Made by a program: the position numbers and the translations under genes
Notes under the pieces: generated by a model
Told to the model about the DNA's origin: nothing
The model's input: the letters and a program-made list of their open reading frames with translations, nothing else
Databases searched by the model: none
Part shown: positions 1-6,679 of the stretch, piece after piece
How positions within the stretch are numbered: position 1 is the first letter of the stretch
Layout: the number at the start of each line of letters is the position of its first letter
From: Methanobacteriaceae archaeon
GTDB taxonomy: Archaea; Methanobacteriota; Methanobacteria; Methanobacteriales; Methanobacteriaceae
Direction of reading: 5' to 3'
Assembly: GCA_900769095.1 (NCBI GenBank)
Contig: CAAGFH010000131.1
Coordinates: forward strand, 1-9,969
DNA: 9,969 nt

Positions 1-612
1 ATTATTGGTTTGTTTATTAATTGCAATATTGATTCTAAAAGAAATTTGGCTAAATTATCTATTGTTTCGTTTATATCTGTTGGTATTTTTGTTTATTTAA
101 TTTCAATATTCAAAATTCAATTAGATTCTCTCATTGGCGAGTATAACTACATTTTGCTGTTTTTAATTGCATTTTTATTAATGGCTATTGGTTATATTAT
201 TTTAAAACAGAAAGATTACAAAAAAACATTTTTAAAAGTTCTTTTATTGTCTTATGTAAGTTTTATATTGTCTATGATGATCTGCATAGGATTTGGTGAA
301 TCAATTTTTGGATTAGATGATTTACAAATTAGCTTATTGACAACAGTAGTGTTTAACTTATTGATTATTGGCATATCTTACGTTAAAATTAATTATACAT
401 ATAGAAATTTTGGTAGTATGTATTTCATATTGGGAATTTATTGTTTAATGATTTCATTGCTGCTTCCAAACATCATTTCTCTTAATATGAGTGATATGAA
501 GCCAATTAATATTGTTTCAATAGATTCTGTTGCCTTTTCATTTGTGTTATTGGTTATTATTGTTGTTTTAGGTTTATTGTATTATAAGAAGAATTCTTTA
601 TTAAAAAAATAG
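1..612 (+). CDS. DUF2162-like multi-pass membrane protein, 5'-truncated by the window edge
   Basis: The reading frame is open from the first base, so the true start probably lies upstream; a TTG at 10-12 is the first possible start but has no ribosome binding site in view. About 200 residues are visible, with roughly six hydrophobic segments separated by short basic loops (SKRN near the start, KQKDYKK in the middle, YYKKNSLLKK at the end). The polytopic topology and the position directly before an ExbB-like gene and a DUF2149 gene match the DUF2162 'predicted transporter' family of methanogens. That assignment rests on context and overall pattern, not on a catalytic motif. The stop TAG at 610-612 overlaps the ribosome binding site of the next gene, so the two are almost certainly co-translated. 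Substrate unknown. I infer that it is the membrane partner of the ExbB/DUF2149 pair. Confidence 0.65.
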   Translation: MIGLFINCNIDSKRNLAKLSIVSFISVGIFVYLISIFKIQLDSLIGEYNYILLFLIAFLLMAIGYIILKQKDYKKTFLKVLLLSYVSFILSMMICIGFGESIFGLDDLQISLLTTVVFNLLIIGISYVKINYTYRNFGSMYFILGIYCLMISLLLPNIISLNMSDMKPINIVSIDSVAFSFVLLVIIVVLGLLYYKKNSLLKK

Positions 613-624
613 GTGGTGATTTAT

Positions 625-1266
625 ATGGTAGTTATTCCGGGTAGTGAATTATTGGCTGCAACTTTAAATGTAGTTTCTCAAAGTTTACAGATTCCAGTAA
701 TTATTTTCTTACTTATATTTGCAATTTTTGCAGTTTTTGCTTTTGGAGGTCTTATTTCCGATTATAAAACTCGTGTTAGATTAACCAGAAATTATAAAGA
801 AGAGTTAATCTTTTCTTTGGTTAATGCTGAGGGTGTTTCAGAACTTAAAAATATTATTAAAGGTTCAAAGATTTATGACTCTCAAAAAGAAGTTCTATTA
901 AAGATTGCAGATTCTCACTCATTGTCTGATGAATCTCGTGAAGCTTGGGCTTTAAATTTAATTGAGGAAGAAGAAGTTGTCATGGCAAAATCTCTTGAAA
1001 AAGTAGATATTGTTACTCGTATTGGTCCAACTCTTGGTTTAATGGGTACTTTAATTCCAATGGGGCCGGGTCTTGCTGCGTTAGGTAGTGGAGATGTTAC
1101 CACATTGGCTAATGCAATTATAGTTGCATTTGATACAACTGTTGTGGGTATTGGTTCTGGTGCTGTTGCTTATGTTATATCAAAAATAAGGCGTAGATGG
1201 TATGAAGAGTACTCTTCTAATTTGCAATTGTTTGTAAATGCAGTTTTAGAGAATTTAAAAAATTAG
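625..1266 (+). CDS. MotA/TolQ/ExbB-family proton channel protein
   Basis: A 213-residue integral membrane protein. The first transmembrane helix is at about residues 22-43, followed by a charged cytoplasmic stretch (about 46-125), then two more helices (about 130-153 and 160-187) and a basic tail with KIRRRW. The helix 2 start, with GPTLGLMGTL at 134-143, and helix 3, with AFDTTVVGIGSG at 168-179, carry the small and threonine residues typical of the MotA/TolQ/ExbB pore. Family members use the proton or sodium gradient to drive movement of a partner. The start is set at the ATG at 625, because GGTGA at 615-619 lies five bases upstream; the in-frame GTG at 613 is itself part of that site and would add four residues. 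The gene follows the upstream stop immediately and is followed by the DUF2149 gene at the same kind of junction. Family confident, cellular role unknown. Confidence 0.9.
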   Translation: MVVIPGSELLAATLNVVSQSLQIPVIIFLLIFAIFAVFAFGGLISDYKTRVRLTRNYKEELIFSLVNAEGVSELKNIIKGSKIYDSQKEVLLKIADSHSLSDESREAWALNLIEEEEVVMAKSLEKVDIVTRIGPTLGLMGTLIPMGPGLAALGSGDVTTLANAIIVAFDTTVVGIGSGAVAYVISKIRRRWYEEYSSNLQLFVNAVLENLKN

Positions 1267-1275
1267 GTGTTGTGT

Positions 1276-1614
1276 ATGATTCGTCGAAGAAAAGGAAAAT
1301 TCCTAAATCAGGGTGAAGAAGATCCAATGGCCGGTACATCAAATCTTGTTGATGCAATGTTGGTTATTGCAGTTGGATTGTTGGTATTCTTGGTTATTTC
1401 ATGGAATATGCAAAGTATTGTGTTTAATGAAAATATGGACGAGCAACAAAAACAAAGAGTTAAAAATGCTATAGAGGAAGTTTCACAAATAGACCAAGGG
1501 GATGAATTAAAAGATGCTCCTGATTTAAGTAAATCTTCTGGTGAAGGATTTACAGAAATGGGTAAGGTTTATCGAGACTCTGATACTGGTAAATTAATTA
1601 TGGTTGAGGGTTAA
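1276..1614 (+). CDS. DUF2149 protein, ExbD/TolR-like small subunit
   Basis: A 112-residue protein with a basic N-terminus (MIRRRKGKF), an acidic EEDPMAG segment at residues 14-20, a single transmembrane helix (about 25-43) and a charged tail of about 65 residues predicted to lie outside. EEDPMAG followed by NLVDAMLV is the signature of DUF2149 in methanogens. The helix start LVDAMLVIAVGLLVFLVI has the same pattern as the single helix of ExbD and TolR, with Asp26 where those proteins carry their proton-binding aspartate. The large periplasmic domain of ExbD is absent. The start is taken as the ATG at 1276, six bases after AGGTG (1265-1269); the in-frame GTG at 1267 lies within the ribosome binding site. 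It is probably the stator partner of the preceding ExbB-like channel. Family assignment is strong; the motor role is inferred. Confidence 0.85.
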   Translation: MIRRRKGKFLNQGEEDPMAGTSNLVDAMLVIAVGLLVFLVISWNMQSIVFNENMDEQQKQRVKNAIEEVSQIDQGDELKDAPDLSKSSGEGFTEMGKVYRDSDTGKLIMVEG

Positions 1615-1616
1615 TT

Positions 1617-1635
1617 TACACTCTCTTTTTTTTTT
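1617..1635 (+). terminator. Poly-T terminator after the ExbB/DUF2149 operon
   Basis: Ten consecutive T residues (1626-1635) follow a CTCTC stretch a few bases after the DUF2149 stop codon. This is the usual form of archaeal intrinsic terminator, which needs no hairpin. It separates the membrane operon from the flavoprotein gene. Confidence 0.6.
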
Positions 1636-1645
1636 AAACGAAATT

Positions 1646-1660
1646 AATTTTAATTAATTG
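1646..1660 (+). promoter_or_regulatory. Possible TATA promoter for the iron-sulfur flavoprotein gene
   Basis: The AT-only element around TTTTAATTAA (about 1648-1657) lies 20-28 bases before the ATG at 1676. No Shine-Dalgarno sequence precedes that ATG, so the transcript may be leaderless or nearly so, which fits a TATA element at this distance. The spacer is uniformly AT-rich, so the exact box is uncertain. Confidence 0.35.
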
Positions 1661-1675
1661 TAATAAACTATTTTT

Positions 1676-2260
1676 ATGAAAGTCTTTGGTATTTGCGCAA
1701 GTCCAAGAAACAGTACTACTCATTATGTATTGTCAAAAGCAATGGATAAACTAAAAGAAGATAATTTTGAAACTGAAATGTTTTCTTGTCAGACAAAAGA
1801 TATTAAACACTGTATGCACTGTGATTATTGTCTTGAGAATAAAAAATGTATTATTGAAGATGACATGAGTGAAGTTTATGAAGGCCTTTTAAGTGCTGAT
1901 GGAATTGTTATTGCAACTCCAATTCAAAGTGGAGGTATTAGTAGCTATTTATCTGCTATTATGGACAGAACTAGAGCTTTAGAAGCTATTGACTATAACA
2001 TTTTAAGAGGAAAAATTGGAATGAGTATTGCTGTTGGAGGAGACAGAACCGGCGGGCAGGACTTTGCTCATTTGAAAAATATCACATATTTTATGATTCA
2101 TGGAATTATTCCTGTTAGTGGCGGTCCTTTTGGATCTAATCTTGGAGCTTCATTTTGGTCAAATGATTCTCTAGATGATATTAAAAATGATTCTTATGGA
2201 ATGGAGTCATTAAACAGAACGTTAGTAGAATTTGAAAATTTTTTAAATAAGTATATTTAA
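1676..2260 (+). CDS. Iron-sulfur flavoprotein (NADPH-dependent FMN reductase family)
   Basis: A 194-residue cytoplasmic flavodoxin-fold protein, the usual length for the iron-sulfur flavoprotein (Isf) group of methanogens. The N-terminal FMN phosphate loop is GICASPRNSTT (residues 5-15). A compact cysteine cluster follows at Cys46, Cys49, Cys52 and Cys58 (C-x2-C-x2-C-x5-C), which in Isf proteins binds a [4Fe-4S] cluster. The second flavin-binding segment, TPIQSGGIS (81-89), leads into an LSAIMDRT helix. Family members pass electrons from ferredoxin or NAD(P)H to FMN and then to acceptors such as oxygen, peroxide or quinones; the acceptor here cannot be read from sequence. The gene has no visible ribosome binding site, suggesting leaderless expression. 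It may be co-transcribed with the flippase 48 bases downstream, though no functional link is known. Confidence 0.88.
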   Translation: MKVFGICASPRNSTTHYVLSKAMDKLKEDNFETEMFSCQTKDIKHCMHCDYCLENKKCIIEDDMSEVYEGLLSADGIVIATPIQSGGISSYLSAIMDRTRALEAIDYNILRGKIGMSIAVGGDRTGGQDFAHLKNITYFMIHGIIPVSGGPFGSNLGASFWSNDSLDDIKNDSYGMESLNRTLVEFENFLNKYI

Positions 2261-2308
2261 ATATTAAAATTGAGTTATATTAATAATAGATAATTTTAAG
2301 GTAATATT

Positions 2309-3868
2309 ATGGGGAATAAATTAGTTAGAGGTAGTCTGATAATTCTAATAGGAAATGTAATTTTCCGTATCGGTGGTTATATCTACCGTTTTTTAATGGC
2401 AATTTTACTTGGACCTACTGCATATGGTATTTTAGGAATTACATTGCCATTTCAGGGAATTTTCCAGACTTTATCTGCTGGTGGACTTCCTCCGGCTATT
2501 GCTAAATATGTTGCCGAATACGAGGCTGTTGACGAAAAGGATATGGCCCGACAGACTATTTATACGGCCTTAAAGATTATGGTCTTTTTAGGTTTATTCT
2601 TTGGAGCATTGATGATTTTTGTTGTTGCTCCTTATCTTGCTTATAATTATTTGCAAAAACCTGTTGCATTAGTTCCTTTACAAATTGTAGGACTTATTAC
2701 TCCATTTAGTGTAATTGTAGGTGCTTTTAGAGGTGCATTCCAGGGGGTCTATAAGATGGAGTATATCGTATATACCCGTGCTGTAGAACAACTTGGTATG
2801 ATTTTATTTGCAACTGCTTTTGTTTTAATTGGTTTTTCCACAATTGGTGCTTTATGGGGTACTGTTATTGGATATTCATTATCTGTAGTTGCTGCAGTCT
2901 ATATTTTCAAATACCGTATGGGTGATTTAATACCAAAACCTAGTGAAGACTTTGTTTTCACAAGACGTGACGAATTAAAGTTAGCTACAACTTTGGTTAA
3001 ATTTTCTATTCCTGTAATTGTAACTGCTATTGCTGAGATGCTTATTTATAATATCTGTACAATTGTAATGGGTAGATTCTTGACTTTCGATGATATTGGA
3101 TTTTTTGCAGCAGCAGATCCTATTGCAAGACTTCCTTTGATAATATCTATTTCAATTGCTACTACAATTTTACCGGCTTCCTCAGAAGCATTCAAGTTAA
3201 AAGATACAAACTTGCTTCAAAAGTATGTTTCTGATGCGTATAAGTTTTCATTATTGTTTGTTGTACCAATGTGTGTAGGACTTGCTCTATTTTCAGCACC
3301 AACTTTAGGGGTTCTTTACTTTAAAAACCCGGCTTATGTTGCAGGGGCTAGTGCTTTAGCTATTTTGTCCTTGGGAATGACATTCTATTCAATATTTGCA
3401 ATTTCAACTAGTATTATTCAAGGTATTGGAAATCCGAGAATTCCAATGTATATTTTAATTTTCGGTGCAATAGTTACTGGTGTATTAAACTGGATTATGG
3501 TTCCAACTCTTGGAATTGCTGGTGGAGCTCTAGCTACCAGTGTAGCTTGTCTTTTAATGATGATTCCATGTGTTATTTGTGTATTTAGATTAACAAATAC
3601 TAAAGCTCCGTCTGTTCCGATAATTAAGATTTTACTTGCTTCATTAATCATGGGTATTTTCGCATACTTTATTCCAAAAACTACTTTATTCTTGTTCCCA
3701 GGAATATTTGCATGTATTATTGTTTATTTCATAGCTTTAATATTGGTTAAATTTTTCCAAAAAGATGATATTGAAAGTTTAAGAAGACTTGCAGATAAAT
3801 TCGGACCTTTGTCTAAATTAATTAATAAAGTACTTAATTTCATCGAAAAAGTTGAATTTAAAGAATAA
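2309..3868 (+). CDS. Oligosaccharide (lipid-linked) flippase, Wzx/RfbX-like, MATE/MOP superfamily
   Basis: A 519-residue polytopic membrane protein with about 14 hydrophobic helices from residue 8 to about 490 and a charged C-terminal tail. The N-terminal region reads as the polysaccharide synthesis family: GGYIYRFLMAILLGPTAYG, then FQTLSAGGLPPAIAKYVAEY. Two similar halves are separated by a charged loop (about residues 203-222), as in other MOP-superfamily flippases. Such proteins move undecaprenyl-linked sugar or peptide precursors across the membrane; here the cargo could be pseudomurein, glycan or glycoprotein precursors. UppP, which recycles the same type of carrier, is encoded later in the window. 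The start ATG is supported by AAGGT at 2298-2302. No glycosyltransferase neighbours are present, so the substrate cannot be inferred from context. Confidence 0.88.
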   Translation: MGNKLVRGSLIILIGNVIFRIGGYIYRFLMAILLGPTAYGILGITLPFQGIFQTLSAGGLPPAIAKYVAEYEAVDEKDMARQTIYTALKIMVFLGLFFGALMIFVVAPYLAYNYLQKPVALVPLQIVGLITPFSVIVGAFRGAFQGVYKMEYIVYTRAVEQLGMILFATAFVLIGFSTIGALWGTVIGYSLSVVAAVYIFKYRMGDLIPKPSEDFVFTRRDELKLATTLVKFSIPVIVTAIAEMLIYNICTIVMGRFLTFDDIGFFAAADPIARLPLIISISIATTILPASSEAFKLKDTNLLQKYVSDAYKFSLLFVVPMCVGLALFSAPTLGVLYFKNPAYVAGASALAILSLGMTFYSIFAISTSIIQGIGNPRIPMYILIFGAIVTGVLNWIMVPTLGIAGGALATSVACLLMMIPCVICVFRLTNTKAPSVPIIKILLASLIMGIFAYFIPKTTLFLFPGIFACIIVYFIALILVKFFQKDDIESLRRLADKFGPLSKLINKVLNFIEKVEFKE

Positions 3869-3887
3869 TTTAATCAAAAATTATTTT
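3864..3887 (+). terminator. Weak AT-only hairpin at the end of the flippase gene
   Basis: AATAATTT (3864-3871) and AAATTATT (3878-3885) form an eight-base-pair stem with a six-base loop, overlapping the stop codon and followed by two T. The stem has no GC pairs and the region is AT-rich, so chance is a serious alternative. Confidence 0.28.
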
Positions 3888-3930
3888 AATTATATAAAAT
3901 ATAATAGAATTATTATATTTTCGGGGGATT
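3888..3930 (+). promoter_or_regulatory. Promoter and ribosome binding site of the ModE-type gene
   Basis: A TATA-like element, TTATATAAAATA, lies at 3890-3901, about 25 bases before a plausible start site near 3921. The ribosome binding site is a striking GGGGGATT at 3923-3930, six bases before the ATG at 3934; it stands out in an otherwise AT-only spacer. The leader would be only about a dozen bases long. Confidence 0.5.
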
Positions 3931-3933
3931 ATA

Positions 3934-4626
3934 ATGGCTGATGTAAAGGCAGGTGTGGAATATAAGATTAATGTAAATAGTAACTTATTTTTATTAGATA
4001 ATAAAAAATATCAGTTATTACAGTCTATTTTAGATTATGGTTCTCTAACAAAGGCTGCTAAAGAAATTAAAGTTTCTTATAGGACTGCATTAAATTATAT
4101 TGAAAAAATGGAAATGGCTCTTGATGTAAAGATTGTTAATACTACAAAAGGAGGAAAAGGTGGAGGTGGAGGAACATCTCTTACCGATGATGGTTATTCC
4201 ATTTTAAAAGAATGTAAAAAGATTAATGCAATTATGGAACTTCACAAAGATGTTAATGAAATTGAAGCTGAAATTGTGGATGTTAATCTTGAAAAAGGTG
4301 TAATGACCATTAAAATGAATCAATTTGAAATTAATGCTCCTTTAAATAGGAATTATGAGTTAGGAGATAAAATTTTAGCTTTAATTAGTTACGATAATAT
4401 CTTTTTAATGTTAGAACCTCAATCTTCAAGTATTCGTAACGTATTAAAAGGCCAAATTGTTGAAATGAGACTTAAAAACGAAATCATTCGTGTTAAAATC
4501 GATGTTGGTGGCGTTGTTTTATGTTCTGATATTACAGTTTCTGCTGAAAAAGAATTGAATCTTAATATTGGTTCTGAAGTTTACGTAGGATTTAAAGCAA
4601 TGTCTGTTGCAACATTAAAATTATAA
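3934..4626 (+). CDS. ModE-family transcriptional regulator with HTH and two TOBE (Mop) domains
   Basis: A 230-residue cytoplasmic DNA-binding protein. Residues about 24-90 form a LysR-type winged helix: DYGSLTKAAKEIKVSYRTAL is the helix-turn-helix, and the glycine-rich wing GGKGGGGG (73-80) before TSLTDDG is typical of ModE. Two TOBE/Mop-like ligand domains follow, about 109-162 and 166-229; the second opens with SSIRNVLKGQIVEM, the conserved SxRN...G segment that contacts oxyanions. This is the Escherichia coli ModE plan, slightly shorter (230 against about 262 residues). ModE binds molybdate or tungstate and controls their uptake and use; in methanogens likely targets include modABC/wtp transporters and formylmethanofuran dehydrogenases. 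None of these is in the window, so targets are unknown. The ferredoxin gene follows after 18 bases and is probably co-transcribed. Confidence 0.87.
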   Translation: MADVKAGVEYKINVNSNLFLLDNKKYQLLQSILDYGSLTKAAKEIKVSYRTALNYIEKMEMALDVKIVNTTKGGKGGGGGTSLTDDGYSILKECKKINAIMELHKDVNEIEAEIVDVNLEKGVMTIKMNQFEINAPLNRNYELGDKILALISYDNIFLMLEPQSSSIRNVLKGQIVEMRLKNEIIRVKIDVGGVVLCSDITVSAEKELNLNIGSEVYVGFKAMSVATLKL

Positions 4627-4644
4627 TTATATGGAGAGATTGAA

Positions 4645-4836
4645 TTGTTACAAATTTTAGTCGACGAAGAAAAATGTATTGCTTGTGGAAAATGTGCTGA
4701 GATTTGTCCTAAATCTGCTAAAATTTGGAAGATTAGTGACGTTGCACATATATTGGATTTAAGATATTGTCACGTTTGTACCTTATGTGCAATGGAATGC
4801 CCTACACAGTGCATTATTATTGATCGTAATGGTTAA
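4645..4836 (+). CDS. 2[4Fe-4S] ferredoxin
   Basis: A 63-residue electron carrier with two complete cluster motifs: Cys11, 14, 17 and 21 (CIACGKCAEICP) and Cys42, 45, 48 and 52 (CHVCTLCAMECP), both C-x2-C-x2-C-x3-C-P. An extra cysteine, Cys56, lies just after the second motif. The spacing between the motifs (residues 22-41) is longer than in the shortest clostridial ferredoxins. The start is TTG: no in-frame ATG is available, and GGAG at 4633-4636 lies eight bases upstream. Only 18 bases separate it from the ModE-type gene, so the two probably share a transcript. A ferredoxin of this type could serve any of the low-potential reactions of a methanogen; its partner is not identifiable here. Confidence 0.9.
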   Translation: MLQILVDEEKCIACGKCAEICPKSAKIWKISDVAHILDLRYCHVCTLCAMECPTQCIIIDRNG

Positions 4837-4884
4837 ACTATCCAAATTATTGTAGCTTAAATTAATTATTTTATAGGTTAGATT

Positions 4885-5463
4885 ATGACTAGAAATACAA
4901 ATGTTTCAAGAAAGACATCTGAGACAGATATCACTATCAAAATGGATTTTGACGGTACTGGTAAATACAATATTTCAACCGGTGTGAATTTTTTCAATCA
5001 CATGTTAGAATCATTTTCAAAACATAGTATGATAGATTTGGATGTTCAGGCAAGTGGGGATATTGAAATAGATGATCACCATACAATTGAAGATGTTGGA
5101 ATATTGCTTGGTGAAGCATTTAGTAATGCTATTGGTGACAAAAAAGGTATCAGAAGAATGGCACATGCTATTGTCCCAATGGATGAATCAGTTGCAACTG
5201 TGGCTATAGATATTAGTGGACGCAGCTATTGTAATATGGATTTAAAATTCAAAAATGAAAAAATTGGAGATATGACTTCAGATATTGTAATTCATTTCTT
5301 TGAATCATTTGCAAGTGCTGCTAAATTAAATATTTATGGCACTGTTGAAGGAGTTAACGATCACCATAAGGCTGAAGCAATCTTTAAAGCATTTGCAAAA
5401 GCTATTAAAGATGCAATTAAAGTTGAACATGATCAAATTCCATCTACTAAAGGCGTTTTATAA
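4885..5463 (+). CDS. hisB: Imidazoleglycerol-phosphate dehydratase
   Basis: The enzyme dehydrates imidazoleglycerol phosphate to imidazoleacetol phosphate, a late step of histidine synthesis, in the cytoplasm. The protein has 192 residues, the normal length for a monofunctional HisB. The two pseudo-repeat halves each carry the manganese-binding motif: [10 protein letters not shown] (63-72, His65/His66, Glu69) and NDHHKAEA (158-165, His160/His161, Glu164). The FFNHML segment with His39 supplies a further ligand. The C-terminal STKG before the end is also typical. The ATG at 4885 has a modest AGGT site at 4874-4877. No other his gene is present; scattered his genes are usual in methanogens, so the link with the ferredoxin 48 bases upstream is probably only positional. 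Confidence 0.96.
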   Translation: MTRNTNVSRKTSETDITIKMDFDGTGKYNISTGVNFFNHMLESFSKHSMIDLDVQASGDIEIDDHHTIEDVGILLGEAFSNAIGDKKGIRRMAHAIVPMDESVATVAIDISGRSYCNMDLKFKNEKIGDMTSDIVIHFFESFASAAKLNIYGTVEGVNDHHKAEAIFKAFAKAIKDAIKVEHDQIPSTKGVL

Positions 5464-5488
5464 CTTTTAGTTACTCTTTTTTTATTTT
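5461..5488 (+). terminator. Poly-T terminator after hisB
   Basis: A small hairpin (TAAC at 5461-5464 with GTTA at 5470-5473) begins at the hisB stop codon and is followed by CTC, seven T (5477-5483), A and four more T. The T tract is the main evidence; the four-base-pair stem is weak. Confidence 0.5.
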
Positions 5489-5526
5489 AGGTTTGCATAA
5501 ATTTTTAGAAACTTTTTTTAATATCG

Positions 5527-5572
5527 TCATGAAAATATATTCTCATCGAAAATATAGGAGTTTTCGTGATGA
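5527..5572 (+). promoter_or_regulatory. Repeat and hairpin region before the solute-binding protein gene
   Basis: TCATGAAAATATA (5527-5539) and TCATCGAAAATATA (5543-5556) are near-identical direct repeats 16 bases apart. The second copy can also pair with TTTTCG..ATGA downstream: TCATCGAAAA (5543-5552) pairs with 5561-5572, with a two-base TG bulge (5567-5568). The eight-base loop (5553-5560) holds the GGAG ribosome binding site, and the stem covers both candidate start codons. This could be a regulator site, a TATA duplication or a translation-control hairpin. None can be chosen from one sequence. Confidence 0.35.
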
Positions 5573-6677
5573 ATAAAAGAAATAAAATAATAATTTTAAT
5601 GTTAGTTATTTTGGTTGTAATAGGTGTTGCAACTCAGGTATTTATGTCTTCTTCATCTGTTGAGACTGATGGATCTAAGAATATTATTGATATGGCAAAC
5701 AGGACTGTTACAATTCCAAATGATGTTGGTAGTGTTATATCTACTTCCCCGTCTATGACAATGGTTGCATATATGGTTGCACCGGATAAAGTAAAGGCAC
5801 TTAACAATCAGTGGAGCGAAAACGAATCACAATATGTTCCTTCCAAATATTCAGATTTACCTGCTGTTGGAGGATGGTATGGTAAACAGGACGGAAGTTA
5901 TGAAGAATTTATAGCTGCAAAGCCAGATATTATACTTGAATCTACTTTTGATAAACAGGGAAATGCTAATCTTGGTGTTATAAATGAACGCCAGGAAAAA
6001 TGGGATCAATTCCTGTAGTAGCAGTTGGTGATACAAGTAACCTTACTACTATAGATAAGCCGATTTCATTTGTCGGTGAGCTATTGGGTGCAAGCGATAA
6101 AGCAAAACAGCTTATAGATTTCAACAATAAATACATGAACACGGCTAAAGAAAAGTCATCCAAGTTATCTGATGATAATAAGAAAACTGTTTATTATGCT
6201 AATGGTCCTGATGGATTGAAAACATATCCTTCCGGTATATCACATAGTCAGTTAATTGATTATGTAGGTGGTAAAAATGTTGCAGATTCTCTAAATCAGA
6301 CTAATGCTTCTTCTGGAGTTCAGGTTTCAATTGAACAGATAATCAAATGGGACCCTGATGTTATAATTACCAATGATATTGACTTTTATAACAGTGTATA
6401 CAATAACTCAAACTGGGCTTTACTAAAAGCAGTTAAAAATAAGGAAGTTTATGTAACTCCACAATTCCCATTCAAATGGTTTGACAATCCTGTTGGAGCT
6501 AATATGATTATGGGTCTTCCATGGGCTGCTAAAGTTATCTATCCTGAAGAATATAAAGATTTAAATCTTGTAAACACAACCAAAGAGTTTTACAGTAATT
6601 TCTATCACTTTGATTTAACAGATAATCAGGCTAAAGAAATATTAACAGACTCTGGAATAAAAGAATCAAATTTATAA
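5569..6677 (+). pseudogene. ABC transporter solute-binding protein (class III, iron/siderophore/corrinoid type), frameshifted
   Basis: Two reading frames together make one solute-binding protein of about 370 residues. The first half has a basic N-terminus and a hydrophobic signal or anchor (MNKRNKIIILMLVILVVIGV), no lipobox cysteine, then DMANRTVTIPNDV and AAKPDIILES, typical of the periplasmic-binding family (PF01497). It runs into TAG at 6016-6018. The second half continues from 6000 in another frame with GSIPVVAVGD, IIKWDPDVIITND and KNKEVYVTPQFPFKW, also family segments. One extra A in the A run at 5996-6000 would join them seamlessly as ERQEKMGSIPVV. Family members capture iron chelates, corrinoids or related ligands for an ABC importer. 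No permease or ATPase gene is adjacent. GGAG at 5557-5560 serves either GTG 5566 or ATG 5569; I prefer the ATG. The lesion may be real or a sequencing error. Confidence 0.85.
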
Positions 6678-6679
6678 TC

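Noticed and set aside
915..1103. Open frame on the - strand inside the ExbB-like gene
   Set aside because: It is antisense to strongly conserved pore helices, has no ribosome binding site, and its proline- and serine-rich composition is that of a shadow frame.
3418..3651. Open frame on the - strand inside the flippase gene
   Set aside because: It is a shadow of hydrophobic codons on the other strand, with no start signal and no family pattern.
4142..4176. Glycine-rich purine repeat in the ModE-type gene as a mobile or unstable repeat
   Set aside because: GGKGGGGG is the conserved wing segment of ModE-family proteins, so it is normal coding sequence.
5996..6002. Programmed -1 frameshifting as the normal way to make the solute-binding protein
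   Set aside because: The only slip site is a short A run without a canonical heptamer and I see no strong downstream stem; an indel or sequencing error is simpler. Kept only as a remote option.
5978..6163. - strand open frame across the frameshift site
   Set aside because: It lies opposite good solute-binding protein sequence and has no ribosome binding site; it does not explain the frame change.
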